This document shows, in pieces, positions 22,641 to 32,774 of a stretch of DNA of 64,000 nucleotides. Below the pieces are notes generated by a model that was given only the letters and a program-made list of their open reading frames with translations, searched no databases and was not told where the DNA came from. The DNA comes from Liopterus haemorrhoidalis (taxonomy: Eukaryota > Arthropoda > Insecta > Coleoptera > Dytiscidae): the NCBI GenBank assembly GCA_963971575.1, contig OZ020616.1:1570924-1634923 (forward strand), read 5' to 3'. Numbering within the stretch: the first letter of the stretch is position 1; each line of letters begins with the position of its first letter. The translations under genes were made by a program, and so were the position numbers.

Positions 22641-23318
22641 AATGTACAATATAAATGAAATAACATTAATTAAACACTTAAAAATAGACCTTCGATTATT
22701 TGAACGATTTGAACACATCTTAGTCTCTATTAGTTCACATAACCGAGCGCCTACTGTATTGTGTAATATTTTATAAATACCTGCAGGTTTTTTGTCAAAT
22801 TCTTGTTCTTTTTTGTTTGAAAATGTATCAGAAAGAATAGCAAAGGTGACAATACACGTGGTGCAAGCCGAGGGTAGATAGTTAGGGTGTGTGTAGGGTG
22901 TAGGGTGTAGGGGATGTGAAACAATACTCAAAGTAGGGTCGTAGCAATGTTTGTACAAGTCATTCTCTCATTATAGTAATTGGTTCAACACCTTTGATAA
23001 AGCCAATAACTTGTCGCTCTACTCAAAACTGTTGGGACAAGAAATTAGCCAGATTGATATTTGATTGATTACTTATTTTATTATATAATTCGGTCAAAAT
23101 TTAACAATACTAAAATAAAATAACTTGCTTAACAATGGATAATGATTGATAATAAAATGGAAAGGAAATCACATATGTTAAAATTTTGGGATTAATTTTA
23201 AAAATGGTATTCTATAATAACAACAAGATTTATTACATACGGAAAGGTTGCTGACATCGCACTACTTAAAATATTTTTAAAGATTTCTCAAAAAGTTTTC
23301 ATACTTTTCCTATAATTA
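22641..23318. other. No gene recognised
   Basis: A minus-strand ORF of 140 codons (22536-22958) overlaps the repeat and includes GTAGGGTGTAGGG-derived His/Pro runs. I do not consider it coding. A short (TAGGGTG)n-like run lies at 22880-22912. The rest is AT-rich. Confidence 0.4.
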
Positions 23319-23930
23319 CCGACCGCCAACATATACAGGGTGTTTGTTTGAAACGGGGCACCCCGAAAATCTCCTTTATTTGTAAAGATACAAAAAATCT
23401 TCAGAACAAAAGTTAAACTAGACAAAAAGGCCCATCTAAAAGTTACTATAAGAATTCTGAGGCACTTCCGGTTTCACCGGAAATGATGTCAACTTTTGAT
23501 CTAGCATAGGGAATCGATAATTTTATATTTTTTTCCTAAAAGTACATTAAATTAGCTTTACAATGACACCAAAAAGTTATATTTTTATGTTAACCATTTC
23601 AAAATGGCGACCATTTATTTACAAAATAATAATCAACATAAGTTTTACAAAGTTGAACGTAGCAAGCTTTGAAAACAATAAAAAGGGCGATGGAAGATTT
23701 TTTATTAAGAATGAGAAAATGTGTGGACAATAATGGTGGCTTGATCGAACATTTGTAATTTTTTTTTTTTTTTTTAAATAATTGTATGATGTAATAGTTT
23801 TTTTTTTTTTTCTAGATAGTCAAATAGTTTATTTAAGAGATATTTTATTTCTTTTTTTATTGCTTTCAAAGTTTGCTACGTTCAACTTTGTAAAACTTAT
23901 GTTGATTATTATTTTGAAAATTTACATTTC
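23319..23930 (+). mobile_element. Tc1/mariner-type element fragment inserted at a family A head
   Basis: A 16-base A head (ACCGACCGCCAACATA) is cut at TA by CAGGGTGTTTGTTTGAAACG, a typical CAGGGTGT-type terminus. Downstream, 23704-23758 encodes LLRMRKCVDNNGGLIEHL then stop, matching the C-terminus of insect IS630/mariner-type transposases. A ~58-base inverted repeat, with arms at about 23633-23690 and 23862-23920 (word CAACATAAGTTTTACAAAG), lies around it. Confidence 0.6.
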
Positions 23931-24068
23931 ACTTACATTTTTTGTACTAACATAGTCGCAGAGATTGAAATCGTCTCTCATTAGGAGAGGGTTTTTCTTG
24001 CTTTATATTTCTAGCATTTTTATGAAATAATTTTTGAATAATATAGGGTTTTTTCTTTTTTTTTTCAG

Positions 24069-24150
24069 GGAAATATATTTGGCGCACCTTTGGGATTTCA
24101 TTACTACGCCCAAACAACATCACAAGATACTTGCAAACATTTCGATACAG
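24069..24150 (+). CDS. Ets96B: ETS factor, internal coding exon a
   Basis: A polypyrimidine tract and TTTCAG precede GGA AAT ATA..., and the exon ends ACAG|GTGAGA. It reads GNIFGAPLGFHYYAQTTSQD then TCKHFDT. It starts in phase 0 and ends with one base over, which joins TA of the 26139 exon to make a Val codon. It is the most upstream exon placed with reasonable confidence. It contains no known domain, and support comes from splice sites and continuity of phase. Confidence 0.65.
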
Positions 24151-24300
24151 GTGAGAGAATTTTTGAACTTCAGTAGTGGATGGTGGTGTCTTTTGCTTTG
24201 GTTTCTAGTTTTGTTCAACCCGTAAAAAAAAATAACGCCCCCTAAGAGGACATGGGCGAAGTTGGAACTCTCACTAAAACCTTTCTCGTATTATTTTACC

Positions 24301-24315
24301 CCCCCCCCCCCCCCA
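24301..24315 (+). repeat. Poly-C tract
   Basis: About 15 consecutive C in the intron after exon a, ending CCCCAG. An unusual homopolymer in AT-rich DNA. Confidence 0.9.
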
Positions 24316-24402
24316 GTACTAAATTTGGTGAAAATTGGTCTATCCATTTTGGTTTTTTAAAGAACAGACAAAGAAACAAACAGATATTGTTTTTTATATA
24401 TA

Positions 24403-25038
24403 CAGTAATCCCCGAAGTTACGCGATAGGTGGGTCCGACGAAAATCGCTTAGGTCGAATTCGCGTAAGTCGGGGTACAACTTTGCATATAAATACATATC
24501 AAGTTTGTTTAATTGGGTCCAAGTACTAACAAAAAACTTAGTTTAGAAGAAAAATATTTAGTAAATTTGCAGTTCTTTATACATATTAATACAATATATT
24601 AAAAAAATAAATTAGTTACGTAAAAAAGTTATTTCGATGTCGATGGCTTCATAAAATCTAACAATACAATACTCTAATTTTCACGCCGAATTTCTTCGTA
24701 GAAAGTTAATAATTTTCTCATTCCTTGCTTTGCAGCTATTACGCGTACTTCGTTGGAGTCTATGTTTCTAAAATTTTTAAGTCCTTTTCAATTGAGCTGA
24801 GACCTTCTGTCATTCTGCTATCAAAATCCTTGATAATGTTGAGTTTACATTCCAAAGATATCGTTTTCCTTTTCTTACTAGGTGCAGGAGAATAAGATTT
24901 ACTTCGTTTGGACGAAATATTTTTTTAAGGGTTTAGATAATGTATAATAAAACAATCTTAATTTTCGTCGATCGTAGAATCGTAATCGTGCACAAAGAGT
25001 TCGCGCGAAACGCGTCCAATACGTATCACAGCAAGAGA
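24403..25038 (-). mobile_element. Pogo/Tigger-like element, deleted, one end present
   Basis: The TA-flanked end CAGTAATCCCCGAAGTTACG with GGTGGGTCCGACG and CGCGTAAGTCGGGG has the layout of pogo/Tigger termini. Inside, the minus strand from 24915 reads KKRKTISLECKLNIIKDFD, the N-terminal CENP-B-type HTH start of Tigger transposases. It is followed after a short join by EVRVIAAKQGMRKLLTFYEE, a C-terminal block. The DDE domain is deleted. A mariner element is inserted at the far side (25041). Confidence 0.7.
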
Positions 25039-25040
25039 TA

Positions 25041-25943
25041 CGAGGTCTGTTCAAAAAGTATCGCGAATTTTGAATTTTCGCGGGTTACGTATATTCGATT
25101 TTCGATTTTTTTGTGGCGTTATGTTGGTACTCATGTCTCTCACTTATGCCGACAAGTTCGGCTATTTTGAATGTTCAGTTAATTTTTGACAGTTGCTTTG
25201 CTTGCACGTGTTTTGGCTCGTCTTCGATTTTTGCCTATACCAAAAAATGGATCAAAGAACCTGTATCAAATTTTGTGTGAAATACAAAATTAAGTGCGCG
25301 GACGCTTTCCGAATGCTGACTGTGGCATATGGTGAAGCTACCTTGGACCGAAGCAACGTTTATCGGTAGTACAAAATATTCTCAGAGGGCCGAGAAGATG
25401 TGAACGACGAAGAGCGTGCCGGACGCCCGAGCACGTCAACTACAAACGAAAACATTGATGAAGTGAAGAAAATAGTATTGGCCAATCGTTGAATCACCGT
25501 TAGAGAAGTTGCTGAGGACCTAAACATATCGATTGGCTCGTGCCATTCGATTTTTACCAATGATTTGGGCATGAGACGGGTCGCCGCGAAATTCGTACCA
25601 AAATTCGTCGTGTTTTTGGCCAAAAACAACACACGAATAATGCCGCAGCCACCGTATTCCCCAGATCTGCCCCCTGTGACTTTTTCTTGTTCCCGAAACT
25701 GAAGAGGCCCATGAAAGGACGACGCTACGCTACGGGTGAGCAGATAAAGACGGCATAGAAGGAGGAGCTGAACAAGATCATAAAAAATGATTTTTTCAAG
25801 TGCTTCGAGGATTGGAAAAAACGTTGGCACAAGTGTATAATATCTGGTGGGGATTACTTTGAAGGGGACAAAATAGATATTCATGAATAAATAATAATTT
25901 TTGAAAAAACACATAATTCGCGATACTTTTTGAACAGACCTCG
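25041..25943 (+). mobile_element. Mariner element, internally deleted
   Basis: Inverted termini CGAGGTCTGTTCAAAAAGTA are bounded by TA duplications (25039-25040 and 25944-25945). At 903 bp it is shorter than the usual ~1.3 kb. It sits in the intron between exons a and b of the ETS gene. Confidence 0.9.
25247..25890 (+). pseudogene. Mariner transposase, catalytic core deleted
   Basis: From MDQRTCIKFCVKYKIKCADA the first HTH is present. SNVYR then hits a stop where mariners have W, and EERAGRPSTSTTNENIDEVK (linker) and ITVREVAEDLNISIGSCHSI (second HTH) follow. About 200 residues with the first two catalytic Asp are missing, then PPYSPDLPP and the C-terminus (FEDWKKRWHKCI, GGDYFEGDKI) appear after a one-base loss. 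At least two nonsense codons and one frameshift make it inactive. Confidence 0.9.
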
Positions 25944-26138
25944 TACATTGAAGATAGCGGGTGGCAGAGTTGTCAAACGAAAAAATCCCCTCCCTTACTT
26001 TATAATAATTATAATTAATTTGAGATTGTTACACTGGTTTAAAGATACTGTTTTAACATTATTTTGAACATAAATGTTGTAAAGAAAAATGTGAATTATC
26101 TTGTTGGAAACAATGTGTTAATTAATAATTTGTTTTAG

Positions 26139-26204
26139 TAACAGGGTCCGAGATTTCCACCCCATCATTCCCCGAGTGGAGAGAGCCCTGGCAGCAGCAA
26201 GAAG
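26139..26204 (+). CDS. Ets96B: ETS factor, internal coding exon b
   Basis: Acceptor TGTTTTAG|TAACAGGG and donor GAAG|GTAAGC. In the phase set by exon a it reads TGSEISTPSFPEWREPWQQQ then E, with one base over for the next exon. It is Ser/Pro/Gln-rich, as in the N-terminal activation regions of PEA3 factors, with no domain. Confidence 0.65.
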
Positions 26205-26813
26205 GTAAGCAACACCTCTTCATAATTGATGACTTAAAATGCGCACTGTTAACCCTACGTACAACAAGTTAGGGCACGAAGCTAGACCGTTATAGCCCCA
26301 ACAGATATTGACGATAAGAGCCAGAATACCTAACAACTCTAAAGCCCTATTAATTATGCAACAGGTTAAATGATGACGAATCCCACAGTGAATAAGTACG
26401 GAGGGAATTCTTGTATTGTTTAGTAAATGATCGTTGTTCAAGCCCATGTATAAAACGTATTTAAAAGTACTAATATTTGTTACACATTTATATTTAATGT
26501 CTTGACATTAAATGCCTCTAATCCATCCATTAGCTTGTGTTCGTTCTCCCTCTGTGAGTACAGTATTTTTAAATTGCCCAAAATAATCCGTTATTTAATC
26601 AACAGGGTTGAAATGTTTCAACACAGAACTAGGATTTATAGTAGAGGTATATATAAGGCTATTCAGGACCTGCCTTTACTGGCAAAAAGGGGCGCTAGAT
26701 ATTGAAAAAGGGACGCCAAATCTGGAAAATCGAGCGCCAGGACTGAAAAAGGAGTACCATTTTATTGCTCATCATTTGAATTTTGTACGGGGTATTCAAT
26801 ATATTTTGTTTTT
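26205..26813. other. ETS intron, no feature recognised
   Basis: Intronic AT-rich sequence. Overlapping ORFs at 26502-26880 show no recognisable product. Confidence 0.4.
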
Positions 26814-27840
26814 AGGGTTTTGTAGGTATGACCACCAAAAAACCCTTATAACGTCACTCATGTGTCTGTCTGTACGGTAAAAATTGTAGCCAAACGGCTG
26901 AACCTAGAAAATTTGGTATGCTTCTACAACTCTTTGACCCACATATAAGAAAAATACTAAGAATCAAAAAACAAATCCCGAAATAAACATAAAGAATTAT
27001 GTATTTTATAAAAAAAAATATATTTTTTTAAATTTTGAATGATTTGAGAGATTTTATTTTGCAAAATAAATTATTTTGATGCGATTTTTCTCAAAATTTT
27101 GCAGAAATATTTAGTTTAAACCCAGATGGTTTAAAATTCTAAGTAATGTACATTGGTGTGAACCGGAATAGTACAACAGGAATTTTTGATCAGGTTATGT
27201 TTTCGGAAAATAACGCATTTTTTGTGTTTTTTTTTGGTTGACGATGTACAAAAATTATAGTTATGTAACACACTATACCAGAAGGCGTATCCTAGTCTAA
27301 TGGTTAGCTTGCTCGTTTGCTAAGCAGCGAAGTAGGGTTCGCTCCTGGGCAGAGGACAAAGTTTTGTTTTTTGTTTTTTTTTTTCATTTTTATTTTGTTT
27401 AAATTAATTTGTCAAAATTCTAGTTATATTTTGGCAAATGTTGCATTTAAATTTTAAACTGTAAATTTAATAACCAGTTGGAAATGTTGGAATTATATTT
27501 TCATTCTGTGTATACGTATGTATATGTATGTCATGTATACGAAACCAGAGGGGCGGAGCATATGACTTAAAACAACCAGTGGAAGCCATAGGCGCAATTT
27601 TCAAAATCTTGAACCAAGCTATATAAAAAAAAAAATACTGCATATATTTAAAAACCTAAATAATGGTATTAGGTATTCGAATTAAAATTAACAAAAACAT
27701 ATTTTAACATAAAATTTGTTTTTAAAGCTTCTAGATTAACAGATGATAAATTATTTTAAAAATATCGTTCGTTTTGCCGTGATTACTACAAAGCAAAATT
27801 TGTCCTACACACTCAGCATGTTACTTATTATATACCTGCG
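26814..27840 (+). repeat. Family B element, near full length
   Basis: It begins AGGGTTTTGTAGGTATGACC, whose first eight bases pair with AAAACCCT ~20 bases on to form a stem-loop. A short GTCT tract (26862-26873), CGGTAAAAATTGTAGCC, a long AT-rich body, a tRNA-like block at 27284-27356, and the 3' end TTATTATATACCTGCG follow. An inverted copy at 46722-48017 defines the far end. It is non-coding. Confidence 0.75.
27284..27356 (+). repeat. tRNA-like unit inside family B
   Basis: GGCGTATCC TAGTCTAATGG contains a pol III A box (TAGTCTAATGGTTAGC), and GGGTTCGCTCC at 27335-27345 is a good B box at the right distance. The body ends near CCTGGGCAGAGGA. A full cloverleaf was not derived with confidence, so this is a tRNA-derived relic. 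Copies sit at 31771-31806 (cut) and inverted at 47181-47244. Confidence 0.6.
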
Positions 27841-28135
27841 AAACCTTGCAATGTGTGAAAACTCACACTTCACATCAATTTTTTCTTATGCTATTTGACC
27901 CTCTTATGCAAAGGTCAAATGGGAAATGTTGGGAAATTTTGGCACGGGTTTTCTAGTACTTAAATGATGATAAACTCAAAACCATACCACCATATTTTAT
28001 TACATCTGTTTGGTTTATTTATTTTTATCATTCATTTTTCCATTAACCACAGCATTCGATAAATATTCTTTACTGCTATACTGTACTATATACCTGCGAA
28101 ACACTGCAATGTGTGAAAATTCACACTTCTCATAA
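27831..28135 (+). repeat. Direct repeat pair ending family B
   Basis: TATACCTGCGAAACCTTGCA with ATGTGTGAAAACTCACACTT (27831-27880) recurs as TATACCTGCGAAACACTGCA with ATGTGTGAAAATTCACACTT (28089-28135). Each holds a small hairpin, AGTGTGA/TCACACT-like. They may mark the 3' boundary of the repeat family. Confidence 0.5.
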
Positions 28136-28399
28136 TTTTTTTAATTCTAAAGTGCTAAAAAAGTACCAAAAAACAAATAAAAAGAACAACAAAATCTAAA
28201 CAATATGTCCAGCTATTTTTGCGTGAACCCCAGACAGAGAGAAATGGATTTTTTGTTGCATATCGTCTTATAATCATCTGGAACGGTCAGAAACAAAGTT
28301 TGAGGAAGAAATAATAAAAAACAACTATAGCTTCCAATTTTGTTTATAAAGATTGTATTTGTGGCAAATATTAATCTGTGCCATTTTTTCTGATTCCAG

Positions 28400-28468
28400 G
28401 TAACAGTTGTGGAACAGATGATACAGATTACGGTCCGGATTCACAATATCAATGCCAGAATTCTTTCG
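28400..28468 (+). CDS. Ets96B: ETS factor, internal coding exon c
   Basis: Acceptor GATTCCAG|GTAACAG and donor TTTCG|GTGAGC. In phase with exon b it reads NSCGTDDTDYGPDSQYQCQN then SF. Both flanking codons are split consistently. Acidic and Tyr/Gln-rich, as in a transactivation segment. Confidence 0.7.
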
Positions 28469-28621
28469 GTGAGCAATATTTCGGTATTTACCTTATAATT
28501 TAATTTTTAACACCATATCAAACGCCTTTTCCGAAAAAAATGTTATCCTGCAAGAACAGTAGCGCCCTGATATATCAGGCGCCTTTGTGCATAAAGTTTC
28601 ATGGTGCCCTCTCTGATTTTT

Positions 28622-28773
28622 ACCGACCGTCAACATATATATGGGAGGTATTGTGATCAACCGATTTTGACATTTAGAGATTTCGATGGATCTCCACGAA
28701 TTGAGGTCCCTACATAACGTTTTGACTATTTTTAGCATGATGTCTGTCGGTCTGTCTGTCCGTCCGTCTGTCC

Positions 28774-28817
<44 letters not shown>

Positions 28818-29268
28818 CTCCGTCTGTGTACACGTACAGGGCAAATTAGGCTGAAAGGATTTTTATGAAACTGCATATTTAAGCTTTTGACATCAATGAC
28901 ATGAGTTGATCAACTTTTGGTAAAAATCGGTTAACTAGAAATGGGGGTTTACTCGTGTCGATTTTAAGATTTTTGCGAATATTTAGCAACAGAAAAATAT
29001 TTCGAAAAAATTTATTGAACAAAAGTTGCTATAAATGCAATAACGAATAACTTTTATTTGAGACGTATTTTGATAAAACGAAAAATTTCGACAAATTTAA
29101 AGTCTTAATTTTTTCATACTTTTATGTAACGTTTCCATGGTCATGATAAATAATATCTCTGTTAGAAAATATTAGGCCAAGTTATTTCTACTCTGCTGCT
29201 AGAATGTATTTTATACAACTACTTTACGATGGCGGTCGGTCCTGTGGTGGCCACAGCTGATTTTTTTT
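28622..29268 (+). repeat. Family A element, full length
   Basis: Head ACCGACCGTCAACATATATA, GTCT/GTCC tract at 28743-28825, ~400-base body, and tail GGCGGTCGGTCCTGTGG to CAGCTGATTTTTTTT. It lies in the intron after exon c. Confidence 0.9.
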
Positions 29269-29331
29269 AGTAACAGGACAGTTTTTAGACAAAAACTCCA
29301 TAAATATGACCCTCCCCTTTCCCTTTTAATA

Positions 29332-29709
29332 TTGGGTTGTTACATAAGTCCGTTCGTTTTTTTTTTTTTTTTCACCAATTATTAAATAAAATATACATTA
29401 AAAAAAAAAACTTTTATTATCAAATATCATTATTTTCTATCACTTTGGACAAACGCGCAGGCAATTTCATAATGCCATCTCTCCAGAAGGTTCCGTCTTT
29501 GCCCTCGAAAAATTTGTGAAGGTGAATTTTGATATCGTCCAAAGATGCGAAATTTTTTCTGTTAAGGGAATTTTGTAGAAAGCAGAACAAATGGTAGTCG
29601 GATGGTGCGATGTCTGGACCATATGCTCCGACTACCATTTGTTCCGCTCTCTACAAAATTCCCTTAAGGAAAAAAATTTCGCATCTTTGGACGATATCAA
29701 AATTCACCT
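29332..29709 (-). pseudogene. Mariner 3' fragment with inverted duplication
   Basis: The end TTGGGTTGTTACATAAGTCC is a mariner-type terminus. Leftward it encodes PDIAPSDYHLFCFLQNSLNR (third catalytic Asp motif, PDLAPSDYHLF in canonical mariners) and on to FWRDGIMKLPARLSKVIEN. Bases 29520-29602 are repeated in inverse at 29627-29709, giving an 83-base-arm hairpin. Confidence 0.85.
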
Positions 29710-29813
29710 CTACAGAGTTTTCGATATTTCAAAATTTTTGGCTAATTTTTGTTTATATCAAAGTTAGTTCTTAATTTTTAACTTTCTTATTATTGACAAA
29801 GATGTTACTTTTT

Positions 29814-29951
29814 AGGGTTTTGTAGGTATGACCACCAAAAAACCCTTGTAACATCGTGTGTCTGTCTGTCTGTACGGTAGAAATTGTAGCCAAACAGCTG
29901 AACATACAAACTTGAAATTTGGTATACTTGTACAACTTTTTGACCCACATA
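29814..29951 (+). repeat. Family B 5' fragment
   Basis: AGGGTTTTGTAGGTATGACC, stem partner AAAACCCT, GTCTGTCTGTCTGTACGG, CAAACAGCTGAACATAC and TGACCCACATAT match the start of family B, which then stops abruptly. Confidence 0.8.
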
Positions 29952-30420
29952 TTGACATCTGACACTACCGATAGAGGCACTACTGCATTTTACATCATGG
30001 CTGACTTTGGTAGGATATTTTTGACAGGTTCAATGGTATCTTCATGTGATATTTATTGAAACACACGGGAACACACTCTAAAATGGTCTTTAACTGTCTT
30101 TCCACTTCTAAGAACATATTCCCATGCTTGTCTTCTATCCATAACTACACGTGCACCACCACGTAAATTCAGAAACACGTTTTTTTTGCCACGTTTCGGA
30201 ACACGATGAAAACTTAGGTCTCTATCACGACCTACTTTTACATTGCAAAGATAAACACAACAATTCACGTTGCATTTAATTTTTTCTGGCAATTTTAAAG
30301 ACATTTTTTTAAAAACTTGCTATGAAAACAATAGTAAACAAACTCGACTATCCTCCACCTGTCAGTTTCTCAAAATCTCATTAGAGGCGCTTCAGTTATT
30401 GTCAGTTGACAATAGGAAAA
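29951..30420 (-). mobile_element. Element around a THAP-like ORF
   Basis: The flanks carry related inverted words: GATAGAGGCACTAC ... CATGGC on the left, and TTAGAGGCGCTTCAGTTATTG on the right. Similar AGAGGCGC plus TAACAATAACTGAAGTGACG words bound the insertion at 40384-40645. The set suggests a DNA transposon family with AGAGGCGCT subterminal sequence. Exact ends are unresolved. Confidence 0.45.
30053..30304 (-). CDS. THAP-type zinc finger ORF, 83 aa
   Basis: Starts MSLKLPEKIKCNVNCCVYLC, then VGRDRDLSFHRVPK, a W at RRQAWEYVL, and VCSRVF near the end. Spacing and the FHRVPK and CSR(H)F words fit a THAP C2CH finger, but the last His ligand of CSRHF is Val here, so zinc binding is probably impaired. 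THAP domains form the DNA-binding N-terminus of P-element-type transposases and some host factors. No downstream catalytic part is visible, so a transposase fragment is likelier than a gene. Confidence 0.6.
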   Translation of the reverse strand: MSLKLPEKIKCNVNCCVYLCNVKVGRDRDLSFHRVPKRGKKNVFLNLRGGARVVMDRRQAWEYVLRSGKTVKDHFRVCSRVFQ

Positions 30421-30455
30421 CTATAGAGAGTTCAAAAAATACAGCGCGGGAAAAA

Positions 30456-30508
30456 TGTGATTATAGTTATACGGGATAATTGTTTTATGCCGATCTTCAA
30501 AAATAATA
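30456..30508 (+). repeat. Short dispersed repeat (also at 37602-37654)
   Basis: ATGTGATTATAGTTATACGG followed by GATAATTGTTTTATGCCGAT and CTTCAAAA occurs in the same orientation at both places. Its parent element is unknown. Confidence 0.7.
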
Positions 30509-30509
30509 T

Positions 30510-31014
30510 GGTATTTAGGGCAGACGGAGTAATTTTTTTGAACAATACTCTGATCAAACGTTACCCAAATATATCTATTTGTATAATTCATGGTTATTAT
30601 GGTGTGTTATTTGTTCAGTTTGTTAGCAAGGAGAAAATGGGAGAAAATGAAGTTTTTTCTTGGTTGAACTTATAGAAGAAGCAATTGAAATTTCGACTAA
30701 AAACCACCGTAAACATCAATTCACCGCATGCTGTGATTTAAGATCAAGTTGTCAGCGGCTTCTTTCAAAACTGGAAATATCCATTTAACATTTGTGTATT
30801 CTCAAGTTAACACACGCAGCAGGGGAGCTGTCTCAATCAGGGCGGGCACCCCCTCCCCCCGTTTCAACTCTTAAAAACCCACTATTTAACAATTCTTTTA
30901 TTATATCTACCTATTATATCTACATCAATAAAATTGGAGGCTATATCTGTTTTTCAGATATTGGTTTTATAAACTTGCAACAATGTTTTGTATCTTTTGT
31001 GGAATTATGTTTTT
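30510..31014. other. ETS intron, no feature recognised
   Basis: AT-rich apart from a GGGCGGGCACCCCCTCCCCCC patch at 30840-30860. ORFs 30457-30675 and 30792-31016 show no recognisable product. Confidence 0.4.
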
Positions 31015-31806
31015 AGGGTTTTGTAGGTATGACCAAAAAACCCTTATACCGTCATTTTGTCGTATGTCTGTCTGTCTGTTCGGTAAAAATTGTAGCCAAC
31101 GGCTAAACCTAGAGAGTTGAAATTTGGCATGCTTAAAACATCTAAAAAACATATCCCCATAAAAATATAAACAAATATCTGCTCATAGCAAAAATTTTTT
31201 TGAGTTGAGTATCAAATGAAAGCCCTTAGTACGTGAATTAACGATTAAAATTTTAGTTTCATCAAAATTGTGCAAAAAAAAAATTGTCCCACACCCTGCA
31301 GCCCAGATGTTTTATACTAAAAATCTGAAAAAATTCTAAGTAATGTATATTGGTGTGGACTGGAATAGTGCAACAGGAATTTTTGATCTCTTTACGCTTT
31401 CGGAAAATAAAGCATTTTTTGTGATTTTTGTTTGACGATGTACAAAAGTTATAGTTATGTAACACACTACACTAGAACAGTGTTTCTCAACCAAAAACGC
31501 ACTGCGGACCAGCATAATATATACTTTTTTAACGCGGACCACTAATAATAATTGTTGTTTCATTTTTTGCAAGAAAACAAATATATTTAATGTGCTACTA
31601 AATACATTTATTTTATTTGTAGAAAATCACAGAAAGTTTACAGAAAATAAACAAAATTACAATTATTTACATAAATTTATATTTAAAAATGTGCATAAAA
31701 AATAATAAAAACTGCAAAAAAACACTAATATTTTTCTGGGGACCACTTGTTGAGAAACACTGCACTAGAAGGCTTATCCTGGTCTAATGGTTAGCTTGCT
31801 CGCTTT
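31015..31806 (+). repeat. Family B element interrupted by a hAT MITE and cut by mariner
   Basis: The B start AGGGTTTTGTAGGTATGACC runs to AACACACTACACTAGAA at 31477. A hAT MITE intervenes, and the B tRNA-like block resumes at 31771 (GGCTTATCCTGGTCTAATGG) until mariner sequence at 31807. Comparison with the 26814 copy shows precisely what was inserted. Confidence 0.8.
31478..31762. mobile_element. 285-bp hAT MITE with 8-bp target duplication
   Basis: Termini CAGTGTTTCTCAACC and GTTGAGAAACACTG are inverted repeats. CACTAGAA is duplicated at 31470-31477 and 31763-31770. The 8-bp duplication and CAG(T)G termini place it with hAT. Non-coding. Confidence 0.95.
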
Positions 31807-32390
31807 CGTCACCTGTAATGATATATACGGATTTTGCAGTGCCTAGGTTGAATTTTTTTTAGCATTCCCTTACACCAATCAACACGAGTCTTTTTTTGAA
31901 CTTTGGTCAAATTATGCGGAATCCATCAGAAACAGATCTCTTTCACAGCTAAATGTACATGCAAAATCGAAAGTATTGCAGTCTACGATATGCCAAAGGA
32001 TGCCTCTATCTCACGATAAGACACATGACGATCTTCTTCAATCATTTTGAGCACAGCATCGATGTTTTTTTGAATCACAACCGATTTTGGTCAACCTTCA
32101 CGAGATTCATCACTGACGGACGCACGACCTCGACGACTGCAAACCAATTGTAAAGAGTCTTTTCTGATGGTGCTTCATTACCAAAACTTGAACAGAACGA
32201 ATTTATGCATTGTTGTTGAGTTAGGCCTTTACTGAAATCATAAAAATCATCCAACGTAAACCTTCACGAGTAAAATACATTTTTTCCACAAAATTGTTTT
32301 TTAAACGCTCACTATCAACAAACTACTCGGTCAATTTATAAGCTGCCACTGATTTCACAATAACAAATGTCTAATTTTATGAATATACTA
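31807..32390 (-). pseudogene. Mariner transposase fragment
   Basis: The minus strand reads GRASVSDESREGRPKSVVIQ, then MIEEDRHVSYREIEASFGIS with a following stop, then WIPHNLTKVQKKTRVDWCK-type sequence and IRIYHYR near the VTGDE catalytic region. Both the HTH and the start of the catalytic domain are present, with several stops and frameshifts. Same family as 13749-13893. Confidence 0.8.
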
Positions 32391-32774
32391 ATGGAACATT
32401 TCAATATTGCCATCTAGTGGTTGTTTGTAAAACATAAAATACAACCCTCGTATTAAACGTTAAATGTTGTGATAAACAATATAAGTTCGAATAACTATGA
32501 TATTTGCTTATAAAGGACGTGACTTCTATCTTAATTAATCTCAGTGAAATCCTGTCCCTTTTTGTTATTAAAACCCCGAGGGAAAATTTTTTAATCAATC
32601 ATCTTTATCCCCCATTCAATAGAAAAGTCAATATTGGTTTGTGTCGATTTTTAAAAATATAGGGGATATCTTATTTAAGATTTTTATCACATTTAAACAT
32701 CAGTCATGACGATAAAATGATTTTCCACTCAATAAAACAATCATTTACTATAATAAATATCCCTATTTCTTATA

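Noticed and set aside
22536..22958. 140-codon minus-strand ORF as a gene
   Set aside because: Overlaps family A at one end and a TAGGGTG-type simple repeat in the middle. No recognisable domain.
27284..27356. Functional tRNA gene
   Set aside because: A and B boxes are good, but the stems do not close well and the unit is part of a dispersed repeat.
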